Below are positions 25,194-34,442 of a DNA stretch of 64,000 nt, one piece after another. Made by a program: the position numbers and the translations under genes. Source of the stretch: Nocardioides insulae DSM 17944 (GTDB lineage: Bacteria; Actinomycetota; Actinomycetes; Propionibacteriales; Nocardioidaceae); assembly GCF_000422825.1 (NCBI RefSeq), contig NZ_AUGU01000013.1, forward strand, positions 124,001-188,000, read 5' to 3'. The notes beneath the pieces were generated by a model, which ran no database searches, was not told the origin of the DNA, and saw nothing but the letters and a program-made list of their open reading frames with translations. The stretch's first letter is position 1, and each line of letters starts with the position of its first letter.

Positions 25194-26882
25194 ATGACGA
25201 CCACCAGCACGCCCACGACCACGCCAGCCGTGCCAGGACCGCGCAGCGGACCCGACCCGGTTCCGGAGAAGGACCCGTCCGGTCCGCCCAGCGGGCACAC
25301 CCACCACGCCCGCGAGAAGTTCCACATCGAGGGCGAGGGCACGTTCGACGGCACCGGCCTGTCCGACAGCGCGCCCGTCGTGCTCGCCGCCCCGACCCCG
25401 CGAGCGGCAGCACCGGCCTTCCGGTTCTCCAGGATGGGACCGCGCGGACGGCGTCTCTCCCGAGGCATCAACAGCAAGGTGGCCAGGGCGATGGTCGACG
25501 GTCCGCGCCGGGACGGCACGATCCCGGCCGGGTACACCTACCTGGGCCAGTTCGTCGACCACGACCTCACCTTCGACGCCACCACCACGGTGGAGCTCGG
25601 TGAGGCGATCTCGCCGGCCGAACTCCTCCAGGGGCGCTCCCCCACGCTCGACCTGGACTCCGTCTACGGGTTCGGTCCTGCCGACGAGGGGTCGCGACGG
25701 CTCTACGAGGACGACCGGGTCCACCTCAAGGTCGGCACCACGACCAGGCTGGGCAGTGGTCGGTTGCGTGCCCGAGTCGGCTTCGACGTACCTCGGGTCG
25801 GGGCGGGCCAGGCCCCCAGACGGGCGAACATCGCCGACGCGCGCAACGACGAGAATCTCGCGGTCGCCCAGCACCACGCGGCCTTCATCCGGTTCCACAA
25901 CCGGATCGTCGACGGCCTGCCCAACGCCCTCCCAGCCGGCGAACGCTTCCGGCGGGCACGCCGGCGGGCGGTCCTGCACTACCAGTGGATGCTGAAGAGC
26001 GACTACCTGCCGAGGATCGTCGACCCTGCGATCATCACCGATGTCTTCACCCGCGGGCGCAAGGTCTTCGAGGTCGGCGCCGATCCGTTCAGCATGCCGA
26101 CCATGCCGGTGGAGTTCTCGGTGGCCGCCTTCCGGCTGGGTCACTCGATGATCCGCGAGGCCTACGACTGGAACGCCGAGTTCCCGAGCGGCAGCGGCTC
26201 GCTGGGCCTGCTCTTCGCCTTCTCCCGCACCGGCGGCGACCTCGGCGGGTTCCCGACGCTGCCGAGCAACTGGATCGCCGACTGGCGCCGCCTCTACCGG
26301 TTCAGCCAGATCGACCGGCCGGATCTCAACCCCCCGCGCGGCGAGTTCAACCTGGCCAGGCGGATCGACACCAGCATGGCCGACCCGCTCTCCGATCTTC
26401 CGCTGGGCACCTTCGGCGGCAAGCCGGGTGACGCGGGCAAGATCCAGGCGAACCTCGCCTTCCGCAACCTCGCCCGGGCCTCGATGCTCCGCCTCGCCAG
26501 CGGGCAGCAGATGGTCGACCTGATGCGAGCCCGCGGGGTGAACGTCACCGAGCTGACCACCGCGCAGCTGCGCGACGGCGCCGACGGCGCCGTCCTGTCG
26601 AGCCTCACGCCGGCCGAACGATCGACCTTCCTGACCAACACGCCGCTGTGGTTCTACGTGCTGCGCGAGGCGGAGCTGAACAACGGCCGACTCACCGGCG
26701 TCGGGGGTCGGATCGTCGCCGAGACGTTCCACCGGGCGATGGAGGGCAGCACCCACTCGATCGTGCGCAGCGACGACTTCCGTCCCCTGCTCGGACAGGT
26801 GGCGAACCGATTCCGCATGACCGATCTGCTGGTCTTCGCATTCGAGAACAAGGAGGAGCTGCTCGCCCCGCTGGGCGACTGA
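25194..26882 (+). CDS. animal-type heme peroxidase (peroxidase-cyclooxygenase superfamily)
   Basis: A 562-residue protein. The distal heme motif GQFVDHDLTF gives Asp122-His123-Asp124. The catalytic Arg/Glu stretch is ADARNDENLAVAQHHAAF (Arg217, Glu220). FRLGHSM gives the proximal Arg314 and His317. This set defines the animal-type peroxidase superfamily, which oxidises halides, phenols or lipids with hydrogen peroxide. There is no signal peptide; the N-terminal 40 residues are Pro/Thr rich. The ATG at 25194 is preferred because of GGGGGGAAG upstream. No partner gene is obvious. Confidence 0.85.
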   Translation: MTTTSTPTTTPAVPGPRSGPDPVPEKDPSGPPSGHTHHAREKFHIEGEGTFDGTGLSDSAPVVLAAPTPRAAAPAFRFSRMGPRGRRLSRGINSKVARAMVDGPRRDGTIPAGYTYLGQFVDHDLTFDATTTVELGEAISPAELLQGRSPTLDLDSVYGFGPADEGSRRLYEDDRVHLKVGTTTRLGSGRLRARVGFDVPRVGAGQAPRRANIADARNDENLAVAQHHAAFIRFHNRIVDGLPNALPAGERFRRARRRAVLHYQWMLKSDYLPRIVDPAIITDVFTRGRKVFEVGADPFSMPTMPVEFSVAAFRLGHSMIREAYDWNAEFPSGSGSLGLLFAFSRTGGDLGGFPTLPSNWIADWRRLYRFSQIDRPDLNPPRGEFNLARRIDTSMADPLSDLPLGTFGGKPGDAGKIQANLAFRNLARASMLRLASGQQMVDLMRARGVNVTELTTAQLRDGADGAVLSSLTPAERSTFLTNTPLWFYVLREAELNNGRLTGVGGRIVAETFHRAMEGSTHSIVRSDDFRPLLGQVANRFRMTDLLVFAFENKEELLAPLGD

Positions 26883-26884
26883 AG

Positions 26885-26922
26885 CACCTACTGCGCGCCC
26901 CGACGGTGGCGCGCAGTAGGTG
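26885..26922. terminator. bidirectional terminator after the peroxidase
   Basis: CACCTACTGCGCGCC pairs perfectly with its complement (15 bp) over an eight-base loop. It lies between two convergent genes. Confidence 0.8.
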
Positions 26923-26996
26923 GAATCGGTGGAGATCGAACTCAGCCGGGGTGGGCCGGCCTGCGGGCCCGACCCGCCGGCGGCACCGGCCGGTGA

Positions 26997-28124
26997 TCAG
27001 CCGAGCGCGGCGTACACGGCGGTCACGATCGCCTCGGTGGCACGGCTGCCGACCAGTCCGCCGGACATCTTGTTCATCATGTAGCTGATGGTGAGGTTGC
27101 GGTCCGCGTCGTTGATGATCGCCGAGCCGCCCCAGCCACCCCAGAAGCCGACCCGACCGGTGGGGATGTAGGGCTGGGCGTCGGCCTGCAGGCAGTAGCC
27201 CAGGCCGAAGCGCAGGTCCACACCCAGCACCTGGTCGATCCCCGCGATCCGCTCCTCGAAGACCAGGTCCAGGGTGTCCTTGGAGAGCAGCCGGACGCCG
27301 TCGACCTCACCACCGTTGGCGATCACCGCCTGGGCGCGGGCCACCGAGCGGGCGTTGCCGTGGCCGTTGGCCGCACCGATCTCGGCGGTACGCCACGGCG
27401 TGGTCCACGAGGCCTCGGCCTGGGCCGGCGGGCCGCCGAAGGTCTTCATCACGATGCTCTCGGGGTCGGTCCCCTCGGGCAGCGGCAACGGGGGCGGCGG
27501 GATCACCGGCGCGATCCGGGCGAACTCCGACTCCGGGAGGCCGATGTGGAAGTCCGCACCCAGCGGCCCGGCCACCTCGTCGGCGAAGAACCGGCCCAGG
27601 GACCGGCCGGTCACCCGTCGTACCACTTCACCGATCAGGTGCCCGTAGTTGAGGGCGTGATAGCCCATCGCGGTGCCCGGCTCCCACCACGGGGCCTGGG
27701 CCGCCAGCATGCCGGTCGATTTCTCCCAGTCGTAGAGGTCGCTCATCGTGACGGGCTGGGCCCATCCGGAGACCCCGGACGCGTGCGACATCAGATGCCA
27801 CACCAAGACGCCGTCCTTGCCGTTCGCGGCGAACTCCGGCCAGTACGTCGCCACCGGTGCGTCCGGGTCGACGTGGCCGCGGTCGATCAGGATCAGCAGG
27901 CACAAGGCGGTCATGGTCTTGGTCGTGGACCACACGTTGGTGATGGTGTCGCGCTCCCAGGGCCGACCCTCCTCGGCGAACCCGCCCCAGATGTCGACGA
28001 CCGGCCGGCCCTCCAGGAGCACGGTGACCGAACTGCCCAGATCCTCCCCGTTGTCGAGCATCTCCCCGGCCGCCTCGGCGACCTTCGCGAACTTCGAGTC
28101 GTAGTTGCCCTGGACCACTGCCAT
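26997..28124 (-). CDS. serine hydrolase, class C beta-lactamase/esterase VIII family
   Basis: A 375-residue protein without a signal peptide. The SxxK motif is STTK (Ser66, Lys69), the Tyr motif is in GYHALNYG (Tyr155), and the C-terminal GFWGGWGGS lies where the third motif falls. This set marks the EstB/family VIII esterases and lipid hydrolases rather than true secreted beta-lactamases. The physiological ester is unknown. It is monocistronic and faces the AraC-DinB gene across a 156-bp divergent space. Confidence 0.8.
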   Translation of the reverse strand: MAVVQGNYDSKFAKVAEAAGEMLDNGEDLGSSVTVLLEGRPVVDIWGGFAEEGRPWERDTITNVWSTTKTMTALCLLILIDRGHVDPDAPVATYWPEFAANGKDGVLVWHLMSHASGVSGWAQPVTMSDLYDWEKSTGMLAAQAPWWEPGTAMGYHALNYGHLIGEVVRRVTGRSLGRFFADEVAGPLGADFHIGLPESEFARIAPVIPPPPLPLPEGTDPESIVMKTFGGPPAQAEASWTTPWRTAEIGAANGHGNARSVARAQAVIANGGEVDGVRLLSKDTLDLVFEERIAGIDQVLGVDLRFGLGYCLQADAQPYIPTGRVGFWGGWGGSAIINDADRNLTISYMMNKMSGGLVGSRATEAIVTAVYAALG

Positions 28125-28280
28125 GTCTCCTCCATCCCGGCGCCCACGCTGGCGCCGCCGACCGGATCAGCTCTCTCGCGAGCAACCTAGCGGCCGTTTC
28201 GAACCCGTGGAAGCCTCACCGGAGGCGGGTGCGCAAGAACGGTCGGGCGCCGCGCGGGAGGCCGGGCCAGACTGGATGCC

Positions 28281-29207
28281 ATGACCGGTCGCGATCGCCT
28301 CCGCGAACTTCTCGACGCCGTCCTCGACGAGCGCAACGACTCCCTGGCCAGGATGGCCGGAGAGGCCTACAGCTCGCCGTACCACTTCAGCCGTCAACTC
28401 TCCCGTGACGCCGGCGAGGCGCCGGTCGCCATGCGGCGGCGGGTGATGTTGGAGCGGGCCGCCTGGCGGTTGAGCAGCGGCACCAGCGTCACGGACACGG
28501 CCTGGGAGGCGGGCTATGAGTCCATCGAAGGCTTCGGCCGGGCCTTCTCCAGGGCGTTCGGCCACCCGCCGAGCACGCCGGCCGCCGGGCATTGGCTGCC
28601 CGCCCCGAACGGGATCCACTTCCACCCACCGATGTCGCTGTGGGTGCACACCACGGAGGGCACGATGAACCCCCTGACCGAACAGCTCGTCACGCACGAC
28701 CTCGACGACACCCGGTCCCTGCTGAGCCTGGCGAAGGGGCTCAGCCCCGACGCGTTCCGCAGGACGCGGCTCGCGGGCGCCACCGTCACCTCCTGGGAGG
28801 GCACAGAGGAGTCGGTCGCCGACGTCCTCGAGCACCACGTCTACACCAAGGAGGTCTGGCTGGCGGCGATCGAGGGTGCCGACCAGCCACCCCGGGACGT
28901 GTACGCCGACGCGGCGGCCCTGTTCGACCGGCACGAGGCAGCCGCTGCCCGGTGGCTCGCCCTCGTCCGTGACCTCGACCGGCGCGGAGCCTGGGACGAC
29001 CGCCTCGTCGACGCGCTCTGCGACCCGCCGGAGAGCTTCGTGATGAGCAGCGTGATCGCCCACGTCCTGACGTACGCCGCCCACCGCCGCCAGCTCGCCC
29101 GCCACCTGCTCCGCGACGCCGGGGTGGACCCCGGCGACGGCGACCCGATCACCTGGCTGCGCAACCTACGCGGCGAGGACACGAAACCCACACAGGGAGC
29201 GTCCTGA
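28281..29207 (+). CDS. AraC-type regulator fused to a DinB-like domain
   Basis: A 308-residue protein. Residues 1-105 hold two helix-turn-helix units of AraC type (LARMAGEAYSSPYHFSRQLS, then SVTDTAWEAGYESIEGFGRAF). Residues about 130-290 are a DinB/MST-like four-helix bundle with metal-site His residues (EHHVYTKE, then AHVLTYAAHRRQLA). The fusion recurs in actinobacteria next to dihydrofolate-reductase-like genes, as here: the next gene starts within its stop (TGATG). It may regulate this pair in response to a small molecule. The function is inferred. Confidence 0.82.
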   Translation: MTGRDRLRELLDAVLDERNDSLARMAGEAYSSPYHFSRQLSRDAGEAPVAMRRRVMLERAAWRLSSGTSVTDTAWEAGYESIEGFGRAFSRAFGHPPSTPAAGHWLPAPNGIHFHPPMSLWVHTTEGTMNPLTEQLVTHDLDDTRSLLSLAKGLSPDAFRRTRLAGATVTSWEGTEESVADVLEHHVYTKEVWLAAIEGADQPPRDVYADAAALFDRHEAAAARWLALVRDLDRRGAWDDRLVDALCDPPESFVMSSVIAHVLTYAAHRRQLARHLLRDAGVDPGDGDPITWLRNLRGEDTKPTQGAS

Positions 29208-29767
29208 TGCCGAAACTCGTCTTCTACACCGCCACCACGCTGGACGGCTACCTCGCCGACCCCGACGACTCGCTGGCCTGGCTCTTCGTCCAGGAGCAGG
29301 ACGAGGCTGGGCCGCTGAACTACGAGGAGTTCATCCGCGACATCGGCGCCATGGTGATGGGGTCGACGACGTACGAGTGGGTGTTGGCCCACAGCTCCGA
29401 GGTGGTCGAGGAGACCGGCTCGGCCTGGCCCTACGACATGCCGGCCTGGGTGATGACCAGCCGCACCCTGCGACCCGTGCCGGGCAAGGACATCCGGTTC
29501 GCCTCCGGCGACGTGCGGTCGCTTCACGAGGAGATGGTCGGCGCCGCCGGCGGCAAGGACGTGTGGGTGGTGGGCGGTGGCGACCTCGCCGGACAGTTCG
29601 CGGACGCCGGTCTGCTCGACGAGGTCATCACCTACACCGCACCGGTCACGCTCGGAGCCGGTCGGCCGCTGCTCCCGCGCCGTCTCGACCTGGCCCTGGT
29701 CGAGACGGCCCGCAACGGCGCGTTCGTCGCCTCCCGGTACCGGGTGGTGGGCCCGGGCCGGTGGTGA
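29207..29767 (+). CDS. dihydrofolate reductase family protein (RibD C-terminal fold)
   Basis: A 186-residue protein of the RibD-C/DHFR superfamily. The start VFYTATTLDGYLAD, the central VMGSTTYEW, and the later VWVVGGGDLAGQFADAGLLD with VTLGAGRPLLPRR are typical. Most members use NADPH, but the natural substrate is unknown. It is translationally coupled to the AraC-DinB gene. Confidence 0.82.
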   Translation: MPKLVFYTATTLDGYLADPDDSLAWLFVQEQDEAGPLNYEEFIRDIGAMVMGSTTYEWVLAHSSEVVEETGSAWPYDMPAWVMTSRTLRPVPGKDIRFASGDVRSLHEEMVGAAGGKDVWVVGGGDLAGQFADAGLLDEVITYTAPVTLGAGRPLLPRRLDLALVETARNGAFVASRYRVVGPGRW

Positions 29768-29770
29768 CCG

Positions 29771-31633
29771 CTACTGCGCGAGGTGGGAGATCAGCGTGCC
29801 CAGCTTCGCCACGAAGGTGCTGGTGCTGATCACCAGCGGCGGCTCCTGCGGCTGGTACGGCGCCACCTCCGGCGGCTGGTCGGCGGAGTAGGGCGAGGTG
29901 TCGTAGACGTCGCCGACGTGCTTGCTCATGTAGGCCATGCCGTCGTACGGCGCGGTGGGGCCGTCACCCCGGAACGGGTTGGTGACCGCCTCGGCCGGAG
30001 AGAGCCAGTACGGCTTGTCGGCCACCTCGGCCACGATCGCGTCGACCGCGGCCGCGGACGGCGCGCTGATCTGCTGGGTCGCGCCGCGCTGCAGGTCGAG
30101 CAGGTCGAGGTCGCGCAGGGAGAAGTAGGTCGGCAGGCCGTAGCGTCGGCCACGGGTCAGCGGTGAGCGGGCCCGGAGGTCCTCGAGCTGCTGGTCGCTC
30201 AACGCCATCAACCGGTCGTACTCGCTGCGCAGTGCACCGGTGTTGACACTCCGCCCGGCGGAGTAGTGACTCAGCGTCCGGGTGTGGTCGTAGTCGTAGT
30301 AGTAGGCGCCGTTGTTGATGTTGGAGCCGAACCGGTGCACGAAGAGGCCCTTGTTGGTGCCCTCCTCGACGTACGTCGGGTGACTGCGGCTCGCGATCAG
30401 CGGGTTGTCGGCCTTCTGTTGCGCGCTCAGCCGGCAACTCTCCAGCCACTCGATCGCCGCGGGGACGCCGTCCAGGAAGGACCGGTCACCGGTGAGCTGG
30501 GTGTACTTGAACAGCTGCTCGACGTTGGTCTGGGTGGTGTGAGTGGTCAGGGCGCGCGGCTCGTAGGAGCGCCCGGCGGCCACCGCACCCGCCCGCCGGT
30601 CACCACGGTCGAACCGGAGGTGCTGCAGTCCCCAACCCGCCTGGGGGGCCGGCTGCTGCATCCGGCGCACGCACTCCATCGCGCGGCGCACCGGCGCGAT
30701 CAGGTCGTGCCGGCCCAGCGAGATGACGCACATCAGGAGGAACTTGATGTTCTCCCCCAGCACGTTGTCGTTGAAGGTGACGTGCTGGGTGTAGTCGCCG
30801 TCCTCCATCCCGTGCCGTGCGTCGCCGGGGAGCCAGGACGGCAACGTCTCCGGCCACGGCATCTCCTTGGTCGCGTTGGGGTCGGCCGGCCACCGCTGCG
30901 GCCAGCCGCCATCGCCCACCCCGCCCCGGAACTGGGAGGCGACCACGAACGCGATCGCCTTGTACAGCGACCGGGCCAGCACGGGATCGAAGGGATTGAT
31001 CAGGTGCAGCCGCAGGATCAGTTGGGCCGAGGTGGAGGTGGCGGCGTCGTCGAAGGTGGAGTTGTCGTAGAGGTGCTGGAACTCCTCCAACCGCCAGCCG
31101 TTGATCCCGATCGTCTCGTACCACTCCCGGAGGGCCCGCTCGCCGCGGAAGTCGTGGATGTAGTTCCATCCGCCCTCGGAGCGCTGCGCGCGAGCGAGCG
31201 CGTGGCCGGTACGCCGGGCGGCCTGGTAGAGCCGCTTGTCCCCGGTCGCGTGGAAGGCATCGAGCAGAGCGTGCCCGACGGACGGCGTGCCGGGCGGCTG
31301 GATCCAGCACATCGTGCGCCGGGCCTCCATCTCGCCCCAGGTCGTGGAGAGGTCGGGCAGGTAGCTCCAGACGTAGCCGCCCCGGTAGGACAGCTTCTCG
31401 TCCAAGAACACCGCGGTCCGCCGGATGGTGTCCCGCACGGGGTCCACGCGGCCCGGCGTCGCCGCGGCGCTCGCCGTTCCGACCGGGGCGAGACCGGCGG
31501 CCACCCCGGCAGCACCGGCCAGCGAGGTGCCGGCGGCCACCTGCACCACCCGTCGACGACTCAGGGCAGCGGCGGCGAGGCCTCCGCGGGCCGGGAACTC
31601 AGGGCGCGGACTGTGATGTGTGTCACGACTCAT
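29771..31633 (-). CDS. Tat-exported PL10-like pectate lyase
   Basis: A 620-residue protein with a twin-arginine signal (SRRRVVQVA at 25-33, hydrophobic stretch to about 57). The mature part is an all-alpha barrel. The stretch GDGGWPQRWP, then THVTFND-like QHVTFNDNVLGENIKFLL is the pattern of pectate lyase family 10. These enzymes cleave polygalacturonate by beta-elimination. The C-terminal 150 residues are an added region without recognised domains. The ATG at 31633 is chosen because the Tat signal follows it. It may work with the GH106-like enzyme at 20890. Confidence 0.72.
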   Translation of the reverse strand: MSRDTHHSPRPEFPARGGLAAAALSRRRVVQVAAGTSLAGAAGVAAGLAPVGTASAAATPGRVDPVRDTIRRTAVFLDEKLSYRGGYVWSYLPDLSTTWGEMEARRTMCWIQPPGTPSVGHALLDAFHATGDKRLYQAARRTGHALARAQRSEGGWNYIHDFRGERALREWYETIGINGWRLEEFQHLYDNSTFDDAATSTSAQLILRLHLINPFDPVLARSLYKAIAFVVASQFRGGVGDGGWPQRWPADPNATKEMPWPETLPSWLPGDARHGMEDGDYTQHVTFNDNVLGENIKFLLMCVISLGRHDLIAPVRRAMECVRRMQQPAPQAGWGLQHLRFDRGDRRAGAVAAGRSYEPRALTTHTTQTNVEQLFKYTQLTGDRSFLDGVPAAIEWLESCRLSAQQKADNPLIASRSHPTYVEEGTNKGLFVHRFGSNINNGAYYYDYDHTRTLSHYSAGRSVNTGALRSEYDRLMALSDQQLEDLRARSPLTRGRRYGLPTYFSLRDLDLLDLQRGATQQISAPSAAAVDAIVAEVADKPYWLSPAEAVTNPFRGDGPTAPYDGMAYMSKHVGDVYDTSPYSADQPPEVAPYQPQEPPLVISTSTFVAKLGTLISHLAQ

Positions 31634-31720
31634 GCGAGCCACCCTGATGCACCCGCGCGATGCCGAGCCAATACCACTTGCCTCTCGTGCCATACCCTCT
31701 CGGGCAACCATGCGGTCGAT

Positions 31721-31750
31721 TTGACCGTCCTCCGGCGACTGACCTATGTT
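31721..31750 (+). promoter_or_regulatory. promoter of tRNA-Gly
   Basis: TTGACC (31721-31726) and TATGTT (31745-31750) are 18 bp apart, 37 bp before the tRNA. Confidence 0.55.
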
Positions 31751-31787
31751 TTCGCAGTCGCCAGGGCCCACCGGCCCGAGACATCGT

Positions 31788-32584
<797 letters not shown>

Positions 32585-32611
32585 CCGAGTCGCCGGATCG
32601 GGAGGCGGGAC

Positions 32612-33730
32612 CTAACGACCGGCCGGGACCTCGGCGTCCCAGGCACACCCGCACTCGAGTGCGAGCTCGCTGAAGGGCCGGGCCAAGGACGTGCCGCGCA
32701 TGATCCCGGAACCGGGCGTGGCGGCGCCGTACCACTCCCCCAGGGCGTCGGCGGCGAGGATCACCGCGGCGGCCGTGAAGGTGGAGTGCTCCTCGGGCCA
32801 GTAGGCGTCGGGGTTGTCGTTGGGGTAGTCGGGGTCGTCGTAGACCCAGCCGGTCCAGTAGCCGCCCTCGGCGTGCCGCAGGTGCTGCATCTCCGCGAGC
32901 AGGCGGAGGGCACGGGCATGGTCGCCGAGGTTGTCCAGGGACATGGCGAGCTCGCAGGTCTCCGCCCCGGTGACCCACGGATTGGTGTCCACGCAGCGGG
33001 CCCCCAGTCCGGGCACCACGAACCGCTCCCAGCGGTCCGCGATCAGCCCCGTGCCCGCACTGCCCGTGACCGCGCCGCCGAGGACCGGGTAGTACCAGTC
33101 CATCGAGTAGCTCGACTTGTCGGCGAACAGGTCGCGGTGCTCGCGCAGGGCGTGCCCGAGCCGTCCGCCGGCCAGCTCCCACTCGGGCTGGGGCTCGTCG
33201 ACCAGCTCTGCCAGTGCCACTCCGGCACGCAGCGCCTGGTAGATCGAGGAGTTGCCGGAGAGCAGGCAGAACTCGTCCTGAGGGGTCCACTGGATCCCGC
33301 CGAAGCCGACCTGCTGGTCCACCACCCAGGACAGCCCTGCCCGCACGCTGGGCCACAGCCGCTCCACGAACCTCCGATCGCCCCGGATCAGCCAGTGGTG
33401 CCACAGCCCCACGGCGAAGTACGCCGACATGTTGGTCTCGCCGCGGGAGTCCTCGACCCGGTCGCGCACGATCGTGGCCGGCCACGAGCCGTCCGCACGC
33501 TGGTGCCGCGGCACCCACAGGTAGGCGTGCTCGGCGGCCTCCACCTCGCCGCCGGCGAGCAGGCCCATCGCGGCCTCGACATGGTTCCAGATGTCGGCGT
33601 GCTGCCCCGGCACCCACGGAATGGCGCCGGAACCCTCCTGGGCGGACAGGATGGAGCGGGCGGTCGCGGCGACCTGATGCGGCCCGAGTACGCCGTCGAC
33701 GTACGGGAGCCGCGATGCCTCAGCGGGCAT
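32612..33730 (-). CDS. alpha-barrel protein annotated as prenyltransferase-like
   Basis: A 372-residue all-helical protein rich in Trp and aromatic residues. Repeats such as GSWPAT, GGIQWTPQDEF and GGYWTGWVYDDPDYPND lie at regular spacing, as in (alpha/alpha)6 barrels of the terpene cyclase/prenyltransferase or glycoside hydrolase types. No DxDD or clear prenyltransferase zinc site was found, so the usual prenyltransferase label should be treated with care. It overlaps the next upstream methyltransferase gene by 11 bp and belongs to the leftward cluster. Confidence 0.55.
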   Translation of the reverse strand: MPAEASRLPYVDGVLGPHQVAATARSILSAQEGSGAIPWVPGQHADIWNHVEAAMGLLAGGEVEAAEHAYLWVPRHQRADGSWPATIVRDRVEDSRGETNMSAYFAVGLWHHWLIRGDRRFVERLWPSVRAGLSWVVDQQVGFGGIQWTPQDEFCLLSGNSSIYQALRAGVALAELVDEPQPEWELAGGRLGHALREHRDLFADKSSYSMDWYYPVLGGAVTGSAGTGLIADRWERFVVPGLGARCVDTNPWVTGAETCELAMSLDNLGDHARALRLLAEMQHLRHAEGGYWTGWVYDDPDYPNDNPDAYWPEEHSTFTAAAVILAADALGEWYGAATPGSGIMRGTSLARPFSELALECGCAWDAEVPAGR

Positions 33731-34442
33731 CGGCCGGCTTGCGGAAGTAGAGCACCATGCTCTTCCCGATCAGCGGATCGAGGACCTTGCCGGCCCAGCG
33801 CAGCACGGCGGGCTGCTCGACGATCTCCCACACCAGCAGCTTGTGATAGGCCTTCGGCAGCGGGTGTTCGGTGTTCTCCACCCCCACGGCGCACTTGAGC
33901 CACCAGTACGGCGAGTGCAGCCCGTGCGCGTAGTCGCGTCCCTCGAAGACCAGGCCGCGCTTGGTGACCTTGTCGGTCAGCTCCTCGGCGGTGTAGATCC
34001 GGATGTGCCCGCCCTCGACGTTGTGGTAGTCCTCGGAGAGCTTCCAGTTGACGATCTCCGGGAACCAGCGCGGCACCGACACCGCCATCGTGCCGCCCGG
34101 CCGCAGCACCCGTGCCAGCTCCTCGATCGCCTGGATGTCGGCGGGGATGTGCTCGAGCACCTCGGCGGCCACGATCCGGTCGAACTCGCCGTCCGCGAAG
34201 GGCAGGGCGAGGGCGTCGCCCTCCTTGGTCTCCGCGGTGGCCCCCGCCGGGACCTCGCCGCCCTCGTCCATCGCCCAGAACCACTCCTGCACCTTCGCGA
34301 GCTCGTCGCCGTCCTGGTCGAAGGCGACGACGTCGGCGCCGCGACGGTACATCTCGAAGGCGTGCCGACCGGCGCCGCAGCCCATGTCGAGGACGCGGTC
34401 CCCGGCCTGGAGGCCGAGGCGGTCGAAGTCAACGGTCAGCAC
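33720..34442 (-). CDS. class I SAM-dependent methyltransferase (UbiE/Methyltransf_11 type)
   Basis: A 240-residue protein. Motif I is VLDMGCGAGRHAFEMYRRG (about 18-36). DALALPFADGEFDRIVAAEVLEH and LRPGGTMAVSVPR complete the fold. The start is GTG 34442, inferred from homology (LTVDFDRLGL); the open frame runs further upstream in the GT4 gene. It overlaps the GT4 stop by 14 bp. A glycan or lipid-linked sugar is the likely acceptor, from context only. Confidence 0.8.
   Translation of the reverse strand: MLTVDFDRLGLQAGDRVLDMGCGAGRHAFEMYRRGADVVAFDQDGDELAKVQEWFWAMDEGGEVPAGATAETKEGDALALPFADGEFDRIVAAEVLEHIPADIQAIEELARVLRPGGTMAVSVPRWFPEIVNWKLSEDYHNVEGGHIRIYTAEELTDKVTKRGLVFEGRDYAHGLHSPYWWLKCAVGVENTEHPLPKAYHKLLVWEIVEQPAVLRWAGKVLDPLIGKSMVLYFRKPADAR

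Noticed and set aside
25158..26756. 532-codon minus-strand open frame opposite the heme peroxidase
   Set aside because: Antisense shadow; the plus strand has all catalytic motifs.
26997..28124. Beta-lactamase resistance gene
   Set aside because: SxxK is present, but the absence of a signal peptide and the EstB-like motifs favour a cytoplasmic esterase; resistance is not supported.
32612..33730. Confident prenyltransferase assignment
   Set aside because: No acidic or zinc motif of prenyltransferases was found; only the helical-barrel layout fits, so the call was kept generic.
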